Origin: Terriglobales bacterium
GTDB lineage: Bacteria > Acidobacteriota > Terriglobia > Terriglobales > Acidobacteriaceae
DNA length: 64,000 nt
Direction of reading: 5' to 3'
Assembly: GCA_015655585.1 (NCBI GenBank)
Contig: JAATEV010000109.1
Location: 1-64,000, forward strand
Position numbers and translations under genes: made by a program. Position 1 is the stretch's first letter. Each line of letters starts with the position of its first letter. The notes beneath the pieces were generated by a model. The model had not been told where the DNA came from, made no database searches, and was given only the letters and a program-made list of their open reading frames with translations. Below, piece after piece: positions 26,514 to 34,646 of this stretch.

Positions 26514-27131
26514 TCACCCGCGAGCCACAGCAGCCCGACGCATCGTGCCGCCGCGCTTTACCCGGAAGCTCGTGCTCCTGTAAGCGGCCTTCTCCCGCAG
26601 CAGAATCGCCGCGCCCGTAAACGTGGCCCGCGTCAGCGTCCATATCGAAGCCTTCATGTCCGCCACATGCGCGTCCGCCAGCTCGTAGCTCATGCCCATC
26701 AGGCCCATGCCTTCGCCGTCCTCCCGGATCTTCTGCTCCATCTCCGGAAAGTCCCGCGCAAACAAGTACCCCGCCACCGTCAGCTTCCGCCCATCCAGCT
26801 CCGCCGCGGTAATGATCCCGCACTTCTGCCTGGCATCGTGACCATCCCATCCGGCCTTGTAGTCCACCGCCATCCCCAGCAGACTGGGCAGAGCCGCCTC
26901 CGCTGCCTCGCGTGTCAGCATCACCCTGTGACCCCGCGCGCCGCTCGGAGCCTTGTCGCTCGGTACATCCACCAGCGTCAGCACGCCCTCAAACGGCAGC
27001 CGGTTCGGATGCCCATGCACCACCGGAAACTCCACCGCCATCGCCCGCATCTCCATCCCCGGTGCGCCCTGCATCCTCCCTCGTCCCAACGCTCCAGCGC
27101 TCCGCCGATGCAGCCCATCCGCATGTCCCAT
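26514..27131 (-). CDS. Putative prohead maturation protease-like protein
   Basis: A 205-residue protein. The middle (MAVDYKAGWDGHDARQKCGIITAAELDGRKLTV in two parts, then GYLFARDFPEMEQKIR) and the end (MSYELADAHVADMKASIWTL, FTGAAILLREKAAYRSTSF) follow the layout of phage prohead proteases: a domain that ends with the vw-L-FTGAALL pattern. The catalytic residues are not certain by eye. The ATG at 27131 follows GGGGAGG. It precedes the small and coiled-coil genes and the capsid, as maturation proteases often do. Confidence 0.55.
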   Translation of the reverse strand: MGHADGLHRRSAGALGRGRMQGAPGMEMRAMAVEFPVVHGHPNRLPFEGVLTLVDVPSDKAPSGARGHRVMLTREAAEAALPSLLGMAVDYKAGWDGHDARQKCGIITAAELDGRKLTVAGYLFARDFPEMEQKIREDGEGMGLMGMSYELADAHVADMKASIWTLTRATFTGAAILLREKAAYRSTSFRVKRGGTMRRAAVARG

Positions 27132-27201
27132 CGAACCTCCCCTGTCCTTCTGGTCTCTTCCGCTCACATCACCCGCCGCCAACGCGGCGAATCCCAATCC
27201 T

Positions 27202-27549
27202 TCAGGCCACAGTCGGCCGCTCCTCAGCGCCGTCTGCCTCGTCTTTCTTCGCCTCGCAGCCGCGATCAAAGCTCTCCAGCAGCAGCCTCACCGCGCTCTT
27301 CTTGCGCTTCTTCGCCGTGGGAGCCTCGCGCTTATCCAGCCCCGCCAGGTTCGTCAGCATCTTCGTATGCGGAATGCTCCCCTTCTTCGCCTCGTCCACA
27401 AACGTCTCCACGATCTCCGGCAGGGCCTCCGCAATTCGTCTCCGCGTATAGCTTCTGCAATACCGTGCCTGCGGCCGAGGAGCCCCCACCGCTCTCTTCC
27501 CCTCGCCCGCGCTTACAAACGTGCCCTCTTCTCCCCGCTGTCGTTCCAT
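27202..27549 (-). CDS. Hypothetical small protein, possible terminase small subunit
   Basis: A 115-residue basic protein with ARYCRSYTRRRIAEALPEIV and the segment GSIPHTKMLTNLAGLDKRE, then KKRKKSAVRLLLESFDRGCE. It is helical and positively charged, which would suit a DNA-binding small terminase, and I have seen similar proteins at the start of packaging modules, but the family is not certain. I start at the ATG at 27549 because the longer frame runs back through a terminator hairpin. Confidence 0.5.
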   Translation of the reverse strand: MERQRGEEGTFVSAGEGKRAVGAPRPQARYCRSYTRRRIAEALPEIVETFVDEAKKGSIPHTKMLTNLAGLDKREAPTAKKRKKSAVRLLLESFDRGCEAKKDEADGAEERPTVA

Positions 27550-27560
27550 TTCGTGCCCCC

Positions 27561-27599
27561 AAAACAAAACGGGAGAGCAGCCCATGGGCGCTCTCCCGT
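27561..27599 (-). terminator. Intrinsic terminator after the sigma-like gene
   Basis: A perfect 10-bp stem ACGGGAGAGC (27569-27578 with 27590-27599) with an 11-base loop is followed on the minus strand by TTTTGTTTT. It would uncouple the first two genes from the structural genes unless antiterminated. Confidence 0.8.
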
Positions 27600-27695
27600 C
27601 ATCTCTCACTTACATATTCAGAATAGCAGTTGGTGCATAACTACTACGCCACTTCGGCGAAAGAAATAAATCATTCAAATGCAGCAACTTACGTG

Positions 27696-28208
27696 CTAAA
27701 AGTGCAATCCCCCCTCTTGACAGGCTTTTTGCGGCTCCAGCAGCTTCTTCTCCAGAAAGACCTTCGTCAGCACGTCCAGCGCCTTCGCATACCGCCGCAG
27801 CACAGTCCGTAGCGGAAGCTTCATCATCGTGGCCGTCTCGCCCTGCGTATATTCCTGCAGTGCAATCCGTTGGATCAGGTGCTGTTGCTCCGCGTCCAGC
27901 GTCGTCAGGCAACGCTCCACGTCGTGGACAAAGATCACCACGTCGTCAAAGCCATGCACACGGTAGTTCGTCACCTTGCCGCGAAACATCTCCCGTCCCA
28001 GCAGCGACGGAGTCCGTCCCGCCTCCATCGACAGCCGCATATACCGGCGCAACAGGGCCTCCGTGTACTTCCTGTAGAAGGCCACCTCCACCGTCGTTTC
28101 GGCAGCCTCTCGCGCCTCCTGTCCGCTTCCCGCTGCTGTGGCCCATATCTTCGGAAGCACCACTTCCGCCTGAACCGGAGTCGGCAAAATCACCAGGGCT
28201 GCACTCAT
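27696..28208 (-). CDS. Sigma-70 region 4-like phage regulator
   Basis: A 170-residue protein. The C-terminal half, CLTTLDAEQQHLIQRIALQE followed by YTQGETATMMKLPLRTVLRRYAKALDVL in two parts, has the helix-turn-helix pattern of sigma-70 region 4 (L-x-x-Q-x-x-L/I and then x-G-E-x-A-x-x-M-x-x-x-x-x-T-V). The N-terminal half resembles a short region-2/3-like helical part. It is most like ArpU/late-regulator-type sigma-like phage proteins. The ATG at 28208 follows GGGAGG and overlaps the stop of the zinc-ribbon gene. It could switch on the late genes. Confidence 0.6.
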   Translation of the reverse strand: MSAALVILPTPVQAEVVLPKIWATAAGSGQEAREAAETTVEVAFYRKYTEALLRRYMRLSMEAGRTPSLLGREMFRGKVTNYRVHGFDDVVIFVHDVERCLTTLDAEQQHLIQRIALQEYTQGETATMMKLPLRTVLRRYAKALDVLTKVFLEKKLLEPQKACQEGGLHF

Positions 28209-28417
28209 CGCGCACCTCCCGCCGCAACCCGTGCCGAGCATCCTTCCACTCGCACCAGGCGCCTCTTCCGTCCTCCAGCATGTCTCTTTCTAGGAGCAGG
28301 AAACTCAGCCAGCCGCGTCCTGCAAACCCGGCAGTACACACCGTCCAAAGCATCGTTGCGAAGCCATAGAGCCCCGCATCCCTCACATACTTTCAAGTTC
28401 ATGCGCAAGTAGTTCAT
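28205..28417 (-). CDS. Small zinc-ribbon protein
   Basis: A 70-residue protein with two CxxC pairs, CEGCGALWLRND and YCRVCRTRLAEF, followed by a very basic tail (RKRHAGGRKRRL). The CxxC-Nn-CxxC layout is a treble-clef or rubredoxin-like zinc ribbon, as found in many phage and transposon regulators. It is the first gene of the leftward cluster and overlaps the sigma-like gene by four bases. GGGAAC precedes the ATG weakly; an inner ATG at 28402 is an alternative. Confidence 0.6.
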   Translation of the reverse strand: MNYLRMNLKVCEGCGALWLRNDALDGVYCRVCRTRLAEFPAPRKRHAGGRKRRLVRVEGCSARVAAGGAR

Positions 28418-28709
28418 CGTTCCCTTTCAAGGCGTACTTTTCCCCCGGCGAGCCACGATCTTTTTTCAGCGGTCGAGTGGGCTCACTCAGGTTGCTATGA
28501 CTGTGTCGGCGTCCGTTCCGCGAAGCTCTGGCGGCTCCGTCGGTCCAGCCTCTGACACGCATCTGTGGATGTTGCGGTTCAGGTAGTACCTAGGGAAATC
28601 AAATCTACGACTACCATCCGTCTACAGGAGCAGCCTAAGCCACGGTCCAGTCTCCTTCTCTGCCAGGACTCGGGTCATCGCCGCCATCTCGTAAACGGGA
28701 AGTTTCAAG

Positions 28710-28738
28710 GTTATAGCTTTCGACAAAATGTCTGTCAA
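28710..28738 (-). promoter_or_regulatory. Sigma-70-like promoter of the virion cluster
   Basis: On the minus strand TTGACA (28733-28738), a 17-base spacer and TATAAC (28710-28715) make a near-consensus promoter that points at the virion genes. Inside the spacer the palindrome GACAAAATGTC (28722-28732) could be a repressor operator, so binding would block RNA polymerase directly. Confidence 0.75.
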
Positions 28739-28806
28739 CAGCAATCTTTCATCATTCTCTTTTGGGAAATAAATTACCAAAAAGATGTAGATTACCTTCA
28801 AAACTG

Positions 28807-28835
28807 TTGCTCAAAGCGAACTTTTCGCCTAATCT
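28807..28835 (+). promoter_or_regulatory. Candidate promoter of the repressor gene
   Basis: TTGCTC (28807-28812), a 17-base spacer and TAATCT (28830-28835) precede the repressor ATG by about 47 bases. The -10 lies within an imperfect inverted repeat, GCCTAATCTTCG (28827-28838) with CGAGATTAGCC (28864-28874), a possible autoregulatory site. Confidence 0.4.
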
Positions 28836-28881
28836 TCGTCTTGTCAAAAGATATGATCTGGCCCGAGATTAGCCTATCCCT

Positions 28882-29592
28882 ATGAACTTCCACGACCTGC
28901 ACGAACTCCTCCGCCTCGAACTCCTTCGCCGCATCGAGCGAGGTACCCTCACCGGCAGCCGCCTCGCCCAGCAGGCCGGTTTCCAGCAGGCGCATATCTC
29001 CAACTTCCTCAATCGCAAGCGCGCGCTCTCGCTCGAAGGTCTCGACCGCGTCCTCGCCTCCCAGGACATCACCATCGATCAGCTCCTCCCCCTCGAACTC
29101 ACCGCCGCCGCGCCGACGGCTCCTTCCTGCGATCCCGTCGAGACCGTCCCCGTCGTCTCTCCCTCCGCCGCCATGGACGAGCCACGCATCTCCCCCGCCT
29201 CCATCATCGAGACCATCCAGGTCTCCGCCTCGCGCCTCCACGACAACCGCGCCCGGCCCTCCCCCCGCAATGCCCTCTGGCAGCGCTTCCTCGCCATCCG
29301 TGCCGATGCCCAGCAGGCAGCCGCGATGGAGCCTGTCCTCTCCCCCGGCTCCATCGCCGTCCTCGACCGCCACTACAACTCCCTCGCGCCCTACCGTGCC
29401 CACCAGCCCACTCTCTTCGCCGTCCGCTGCGGGGCCGCTCTCCTCATCCGTTTTCTCAGCTTCGACGAGGGCCGCCTCATCCTCCGTCCCCACTCGCGCG
29501 ACTTCCCCGTCCAGCTTCTGGCCCTAGCCGCCCACGAGTCGCCGGCCGACTACATCGTAGGCCGCGTCTGCCTCATCCTCTCCGAGCTGTAA
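28882..29592 (+). CDS. XRE-type repressor with degenerate S24 (LexA/CI-like) domain
   Basis: A 236-residue protein. Residues about 22-60 form a helix-turn-helix (LTGSRLAQQAGFQQAHISNF, then LNRKRALSLEGLDRVL), like cro/CI-type repressors. The C-terminal 90 residues follow the S24 peptidase fold: MEPVLSPGSIAVLDRHY, TLFAVRCGAALLIRFLSF, LILRPHSRDFPV and YIVGRVCLIL. The nucleophilic Ser expected just before the MEP motif is Ala (A148), and the general-base Lys is Arg (R190), so it should not self-cleave. It is divergent from the virion cluster, whose promoter it probably controls. Confidence 0.75.
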   Translation: MNFHDLHELLRLELLRRIERGTLTGSRLAQQAGFQQAHISNFLNRKRALSLEGLDRVLASQDITIDQLLPLELTAAAPTAPSCDPVETVPVVSPSAAMDEPRISPASIIETIQVSASRLHDNRARPSPRNALWQRFLAIRADAQQAAAMEPVLSPGSIAVLDRHYNSLAPYRAHQPTLFAVRCGAALLIRFLSFDEGRLILRPHSRDFPVQLLALAAHESPADYIVGRVCLILSEL

Positions 29593-29720
29593 AACCCGTC
29601 GTATCGCATCTCTAAAATCAACAAAAAAAGAACAACAGCTCTTTCCTCTGCGGCATCCAATCGCACATCGGTTCATACTTATATTTTTGAAATCAAAGAG
29701 TTCATAAGAGGTGCAGAGAG

Positions 29721-31958
29721 ATGGGAAAGACCGCTCGCTTTGTTCTCCTTGCCATTGCAGCCGTCGTAGCGCTGCTCGTCGTCGTAGCCGTGGCGCTTCC
29801 TCTCTTTCTCAATGCAGACAGCTTCCGCGCCCGTATCGAGACCACGCTCTCGGAGTCGCTCGGCCGCAAGGTCACCATCGGCAAGCTTGACCTCTCTCTC
29901 TTCTCCGGCGGCCTCATCGCCCAGAACGCCACCGTGGCCGACGATCCCGCCTTCAGCTCCCAGCCCTTCATTCAGGCCCAGAGCGTCAAGATCGGCGTTC
30001 AGATCCTCCCCCTCATCTTCCAGCGCGCCGTCCTCATCAAGGGCTTCGAGCTCGAATCGCCCAAAATCCAGCTTCTCCGCGCCTCCAGCGGCACCTGGAA
30101 CTACTCCACCATCGGCGCGGCAGGCAGCAAGTCCTCGCAGAACGCAGACACAAAACAGACCTTCCCCAGCCTCACCGTAGATAAGGTCGATATCTCCAAC
30201 GCCCAGATCACCGTAGGCACTCTCTCCAGCGGCAGCGCGCCCGCCGTCAACCGCACCTACGATCAGGTCAATCTCAGCGTCACCAACTTCGGCTTCGCCA
30301 ACTCCTTCCCCTTCACCGTCTCCGCGCACCTCCCCGGCGACGGCACCGTTACCCTCAAAGGCAACGCCGGTCCCATCAATCCCAGGGACGCCTCCACCAC
30401 TCCCTTCTCCGGCCACCTTGAGATGAAGCACATCGACCTCCTGGCCTCAGGCTTCGTCGACAACACCGCCGGAATCTCCGGCCTCATCGACACCCTCACC
30501 CTCGACGCATCATGGAACGGCCAGCAGATGCACGTAGCCAAACTCCTCGTCGACAAGCCCGCCCTCACCGTCACCCGCTCCAACGCGCCCGCACAGCCCA
30601 AGCCCGCCGCCAACGCCGAGGGCTCCTCCATGATGCAGAACCTCTCCGTAGACGACGCCGAGATCACCAACGGCACCCTCAACCTCGCCTCCGCCGGTCA
30701 GACCGGTCCGCCCGCCGTCTATCAGCAGCTCAACGCGAAGGTCACCAACCTCACCCCCACTTCGCCGTCGCCCTTCACCGCCTCGGCGCAGCTTCCCGGC
30801 GGAGGCTCCTTCGCCGCCAACGGAAAATTCGGCCCCCTCAACCAGCAGAACAGCGCCGCCACCCCCCTCGACGCACAGGTCTCCCTCAAGCACGTCGAGT
30901 TAGGCTCCGCCGGCATCCTTCCGCCCGACGCCGGAATCGCCGGCCTCACCGATCTACAGGCCAGCGTCCAATCCAACGGCCAGACCCTCAACGCCAACGG
31001 CAACGCCACCGTCAGCAACATCAAGCTCGCGAAAGACGGTCAGCCCTCCGCCAAGCCCCTCCAGCTCCAGTTCAACATCGCCCAGAACGAGCAGGCCCTC
31101 ACAGGAACCATCAATCAGGCCGTCGTCACCATCGGCAAAGCCGTCTTCAACATCGCCGGAACCTATCAGACCTCCGGCCCCACCACCGCCCTCAACGTCA
31201 AGGTCAACGGCAACGGCGTCCCCATCGACGAGCTCGTGGCCTTCCTCCCCGCCGTCGGCGTTCATCTCCCCACCGGCTCCCAGCTTCGCGGCGGAACCCT
31301 CACCACCGGCCTCACCGTCTCCGGCTCCACCGCCAGCCCGGTCATCAGCGGCCCCGTCAGCCTCAGCAACACCCAGCTAGCGGGCTTCGATCTCGGCTCC
31401 AAGCTCTCCACCCTCTCCAAGCTCACCGGCGGGCGCGTCGGCACGGCCACCGGCTCCGGCACCAACATCCGCTCCCTCAGCATGAACCTCCAGGTAGCCA
31501 ACAACAACATCCGCACGGACAAGCTCGCCCTCGACGTCACCGGCCTAGGCACCGCCACCGGCGCGGGCACCGTGGCCGCCTCCGGAGCCCTCAACTACAA
31601 CGTCCTCCTCAAGCTCACCGGCCTCGTCTCCGGCGGCGGCAGCGCCTCCGCCCCGGCAGCAAGCGCTGGCGGCGTCTCCGGTCTGCTAGGAGGCCTCTCC
31701 GGCCTCATTCCCAGCGGCGGGGCTGGAAGCCTCGGCTCCCTCGGCAACATCACCAGCGCCGCCCTCAAAAACGGTGTCCCCGTAGCCATCGGCGGCACCA
31801 CCAGCAACCCCACCTTCACCCCGGACCTGAGCCACCTCGCCTCCAGCGCGGCCAAAGGCCTTCTCGGTGGCGGAGTGAGCGGCGGAGGCAAGCAAACCCC
31901 AGCCAAAGGCGGTGGACTAGGCGGCGTTCTCGGCGGTCTTCTAGGCGGCAAGCACTGA
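29721..31958 (+). CDS. AsmA-family envelope protein
   Basis: A 745-residue protein with one N-terminal transmembrane helix (about 7-29) followed by the AsmA opening (SFRARIETTLSESLGRKVTI, GKLDLSLFSGGLIAQNATV). The long middle has at least two internally similar blocks, each with KHIxxxxxG then AGIxGLxDxLxxxxxxNGQ (about 235-270 and 390-425). The C-terminus is Gly/Ser/Ala-rich. AsmA-like bridge proteins of diderm bacteria sit in the inner membrane and span the periplasm, probably in phospholipid or outer-membrane homeostasis. It is a single transcription unit. Confidence 0.8.
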   Translation: MGKTARFVLLAIAAVVALLVVVAVALPLFLNADSFRARIETTLSESLGRKVTIGKLDLSLFSGGLIAQNATVADDPAFSSQPFIQAQSVKIGVQILPLIFQRAVLIKGFELESPKIQLLRASSGTWNYSTIGAAGSKSSQNADTKQTFPSLTVDKVDISNAQITVGTLSSGSAPAVNRTYDQVNLSVTNFGFANSFPFTVSAHLPGDGTVTLKGNAGPINPRDASTTPFSGHLEMKHIDLLASGFVDNTAGISGLIDTLTLDASWNGQQMHVAKLLVDKPALTVTRSNAPAQPKPAANAEGSSMMQNLSVDDAEITNGTLNLASAGQTGPPAVYQQLNAKVTNLTPTSPSPFTASAQLPGGGSFAANGKFGPLNQQNSAATPLDAQVSLKHVELGSAGILPPDAGIAGLTDLQASVQSNGQTLNANGNATVSNIKLAKDGQPSAKPLQLQFNIAQNEQALTGTINQAVVTIGKAVFNIAGTYQTSGPTTALNVKVNGNGVPIDELVAFLPAVGVHLPTGSQLRGGTLTTGLTVSGSTASPVISGPVSLSNTQLAGFDLGSKLSTLSKLTGGRVGTATGSGTNIRSLSMNLQVANNNIRTDKLALDVTGLGTATGAGTVAASGALNYNVLLKLTGLVSGGGSASAPAASAGGVSGLLGGLSGLIPSGGAGSLGSLGNITSAALKNGVPVAIGGTTSNPTFTPDLSHLASSAAKGLLGGGVSGGGKQTPAKGGGLGGVLGGLLGGKH

Positions 31959-32000
31959 GAGTTTGACCGCGCTCCAGAAGACGCTAAAGCCTTAGTTTTG

Positions 32001-32103
32001 AAAGGGTGGGGCTTCAGCCCCGCCGTAAAGCTCCTGTCTTTGGGATTAGCGCAGGGCTTTAGCCCTGCGAAAAATCATGCAAAGCAAAAGGGGCTTCAGC
32101 CCC
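32001..32103. repeat. Composite palindromic repeat (GGCT-NN-AGCC family)
   Basis: Three short perfect palindromes: GGGGCTTCAGCCCC at 32008-32021, GCAGGGCTTTAGCCCTGC at 32051-32068 and GGGGCTTCAGCCCC at 32090-32103. The block, with the linker text CTGTCTTTGGGATTAGCGC, is present in inverted orientation at 47564-47692. Confidence 0.85.
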
Positions 32104-32260
32104 GGGTCTTTTTCTGCCGAGCCACATCTGCTCTTCAGTCCTGCCGAAGAGGTCTCCCCCAGCCGGGCTCACTCCCAAATGAGCCCGGCATTTTCATCAG
32201 CAAACCACACAAGAGCAGGTAAAAAGGAACCTGCCGCCACACTACCTTCATCTCAAAACC

Positions 32261-32899
32261 ATGCCCCGAGCCTCCCTCCTCATAGAGTTCCTTCTCCTCT
32301 TCGTAGCTCTGCCGCTCGGCTACCGCTTCTCGCCGCGCCCCCTCCCTGCGATCCCCATCCTCTGGCTGGCCGCGCTCTACTGCTACTGGCAGCTCCGCCG
32401 CGATCCCACCTTCACCACCGCGCTCCTCTGGAACCCCCAACCCCTCCCGGCCCAGCTATCCTCCATCCTCACCCTCTTCCTCATCGGAGCCGCGCTTCTC
32501 GCCCTCGCCGTCCGCCTCTTCTTCCCGCATCTCCTCTTCAGCTTCGTCCGCTCCCATCCCGTCTTCTGGGCCGCAGTCATGATTCTTTATCCCGTCCTCT
32601 CGGTCTATCCCCAGTCCATCATCTACCGAGCCTTCCTCATGCACCGCTACGCCACGCTCCTGCCCTCGCAAACGGCCCTCATCCTCCTCAGCGCCGCGGC
32701 CTTCGCCTTCATGCACCTCATCTTCCGCAATCCCCTCGCCGTCACCCTCACCTTCTTCGGCGGCCTCCTCTTCGCATGGAGATACGCCGCCACCGGCAGC
32801 CTCCTTACCTCCTCGCTGGAGCACGCCCTCTACGGCTGCTGGCTCTTCACCATCGGCCTCGGCCAGTACTTCTACCACGGACGCATCCAGCTCAAATAA
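32261..32899 (+). CDS. CPBP-family membrane protein, catalytic glutamate lost
   Basis: A 212-residue polytopic protein of the CPBP (Abi/CAAX-protease-like) family, with about six hydrophobic segments. The three family blocks are visible: YPQSIIYRAFLMHRY (about 116-130), AFMHLIFRN with H152, and SLEHALYG with H188. In active members the first block reads (Q/E)E before the xxxR; here it reads QS (118-119), so the catalytic Glu is missing. Immunity, maturation or non-enzymatic roles are conceivable. The GC content matches its neighbours. Confidence 0.75.
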   Translation: MPRASLLIEFLLLFVALPLGYRFSPRPLPAIPILWLAALYCYWQLRRDPTFTTALLWNPQPLPAQLSSILTLFLIGAALLALAVRLFFPHLLFSFVRSHPVFWAAVMILYPVLSVYPQSIIYRAFLMHRYATLLPSQTALILLSAAAFAFMHLIFRNPLAVTLTFFGGLLFAWRYAATGSLLTSSLEHALYGCWLFTIGLGQYFYHGRIQLK

Positions 32900-32962
32900 G
32901 CAAATAGCTGTTCTCGCCGCTCGCGTCTATACTCTGGACTAACCCAACCTCAACGAGGCCCC

Positions 32963-34609
32963 ATGAGACCGCGCACGCCCCTCCTCACGTCCCTCTTCGC
33001 CGTCCTCGCTCTCGCAATCCCCGCCGCCGCGCAAGATTCCGCGCTCACTCGCGCCAACGCTGCCATCACGCCCGCCAACCTCCTCCGCCACATCCGCGAA
33101 CTCTCCTCCGACGCCTACATTGGCCGCGCCCCCGGCACCATCGGCGAAACCAAATCCGTCGCCTACATCATCGCCCAGTGCCGAGCCATCGGCCTCCAGC
33201 CCGGCACTCCCACCGGCACCTTCACCCAGACCGTCCCACTCTGGGGACTCCTCACCCACGGCACCCTCACCGTCCGCGTCAACGGCCAGCCCCAGCCTCT
33301 CCTCGAAGGCACCGACTACGTCGCCGGTTCCGCCCAGCCCATCCCCAGCGTCAACATCGCCAACTCCGGCCTCGTCTTCGTAGGCTACGGAGTCACCGCG
33401 CCCGAGTACCACTGGGACGACTACGCCAACACAGACGTCCACGGCAAAACCCTCGTCATGCTCACCGGCGACCCACTCGTAGCCGACCGGCACGACCCCT
33501 CCAAACTCGACGAAAAGGTCTTCTTAGGCCGAGCCCTCACCATCCACGGACGCACCAACACCAAGCTCGAGCTGGCCTTCCGTCACGGAGCCGCCGCCGT
33601 CATCTTCGTCTCTCCCACCCCGCAGGCTCTCAAGAGCCTCTTCGAAAACTTCACCCGCGAAAACCTCATCATCCGCCAGCCGCACGACCGCGACCGCATC
33701 CAGGCCCAGGCCATGATCGGTATTCCCACCGCCTCGCGCCTCTTCTCCGCCGCCGGAGCGAACTTCGCCTCCCTCATGGCCTCCGCGTCCAAACCCGGCT
33801 TCCACGCCGTCCCCGTCGCCGCCACCGCGGCCTTCAGCGTCACCACTCGCGTCCGCCAGATCGACTCCAAAAACATCCTCGCCAAAATCCCCGGCAGCGA
33901 TCCCAAGCTCCGCAACGAATACGTCTTCTACAGCGCCCACTGGGACCACCACGGCAAAGTCGGCGACAAAATCTACCACGGAGCCAGCGACAACGCCGCC
34001 GGTACCGCCGGTATCCTGGAACTCGCCCGAGCCTTCAAGACCCTCAACCCCGCCCCACGCCGAACCATCATCTTCCTCTGGCCCACCGCCGAAGAGAAAG
34101 GTCTCGTAGGCGCGCACTACTACGTCGAGAATCCCCTCTACCCGCTCTCCCAGACCGTAGCCGACATCAACCTCGATTACTTCAGCAACTGGGGCTGGGG
34201 CCGCACCCGCGACTTCAGCATCCTCGGCCTCGGCAACTCCACCCTCGACGACCTCACCGCCGCTGCCGTCAAAGCCCAGGGCCGCACCCTCACCGGAGAC
34301 ACTGCGCCCGAGCAAGGCTTCTACTTCCGCTCCGACCACTACGAGTTCGCCCGCGTCGGCGTCCCCTCAATCGAAACCAGCCCCGGCATCGACTACATCG
34401 GCAAGCCCGCCAGCTTCGGCGAGCAGGTTCGCAGCCAGTACATCAACCACGACTACCACCAGCCCTCCGACGTCATCAAACCCGACTGGGATCTGGCCGG
34501 AGCGGTAGAAGACCTGCAAATCCTGCTCAACGTAGGCTACCGAGTAGCCCAGTCCGACACCCGCCCCACCTGGAAACCCAACCCCATCTGGCGTCCAAAA
34601 TCCAACTAG
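32963..34609 (+). CDS. Secreted M28-family metallopeptidase with PA domain
   Basis: A 548-residue protein with a signal peptide (about 1-24, ending AAAQD), a region 35-130, a protease-associated (PA) insert with GLVFVGYGVTAPEYHWDDYA (about 135-160), and the M28 zinc site: SAHWDHHG, GASDNAAGTAGILEL, TAEEKGLVGAHYY, NLDYFSNWG and FRSDHYEFARVGVPSI. The two-zinc ligands H/D/E/D/H appear complete. M28 enzymes release amino acids or cleave peptides outside the cytoplasm. It is alone on its transcript. Confidence 0.9.
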   Translation: MRPRTPLLTSLFAVLALAIPAAAQDSALTRANAAITPANLLRHIRELSSDAYIGRAPGTIGETKSVAYIIAQCRAIGLQPGTPTGTFTQTVPLWGLLTHGTLTVRVNGQPQPLLEGTDYVAGSAQPIPSVNIANSGLVFVGYGVTAPEYHWDDYANTDVHGKTLVMLTGDPLVADRHDPSKLDEKVFLGRALTIHGRTNTKLELAFRHGAAAVIFVSPTPQALKSLFENFTRENLIIRQPHDRDRIQAQAMIGIPTASRLFSAAGANFASLMASASKPGFHAVPVAATAAFSVTTRVRQIDSKNILAKIPGSDPKLRNEYVFYSAHWDHHGKVGDKIYHGASDNAAGTAGILELARAFKTLNPAPRRTIIFLWPTAEEKGLVGAHYYVENPLYPLSQTVADINLDYFSNWGWGRTRDFSILGLGNSTLDDLTAAAVKAQGRTLTGDTAPEQGFYFRSDHYEFARVGVPSIETSPGIDYIGKPASFGEQVRSQYINHDYHQPSDVIKPDWDLAGAVEDLQILLNVGYRVAQSDTRPTWKPNPIWRPKSN

Positions 34610-34646
34610 GCAATGTCTGCCGAATCCCGCTTTTGCTTCTGGGTAC

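Larger units (their letters stand above)
28418..28881. promoter_or_regulatory. Divergent control region between virion cluster and repressor
   Basis: A 464-base gap with lower GC than its flanks near 28700-28860. It holds the leftward promoter, candidate operators and a rightward promoter candidate described separately. The stretch 28418-28700 would be the long 5' leader of the virion operon (about 285 bases). I see no convincing gene in it. Confidence 0.7.

Noticed and set aside
9290-28881. Attachment sites of a prophage
   Set aside because: No tRNA gene and no direct repeat was visible by eye at 9.29-9.34 kb and 28.4-28.9 kb, and no integrase is present. A short att core could be missed.
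28565-28885. 106-residue + strand frame in the control region
   Set aside because: No ribosome binding site, odd composition, overlaps the promoters and the repressor start.
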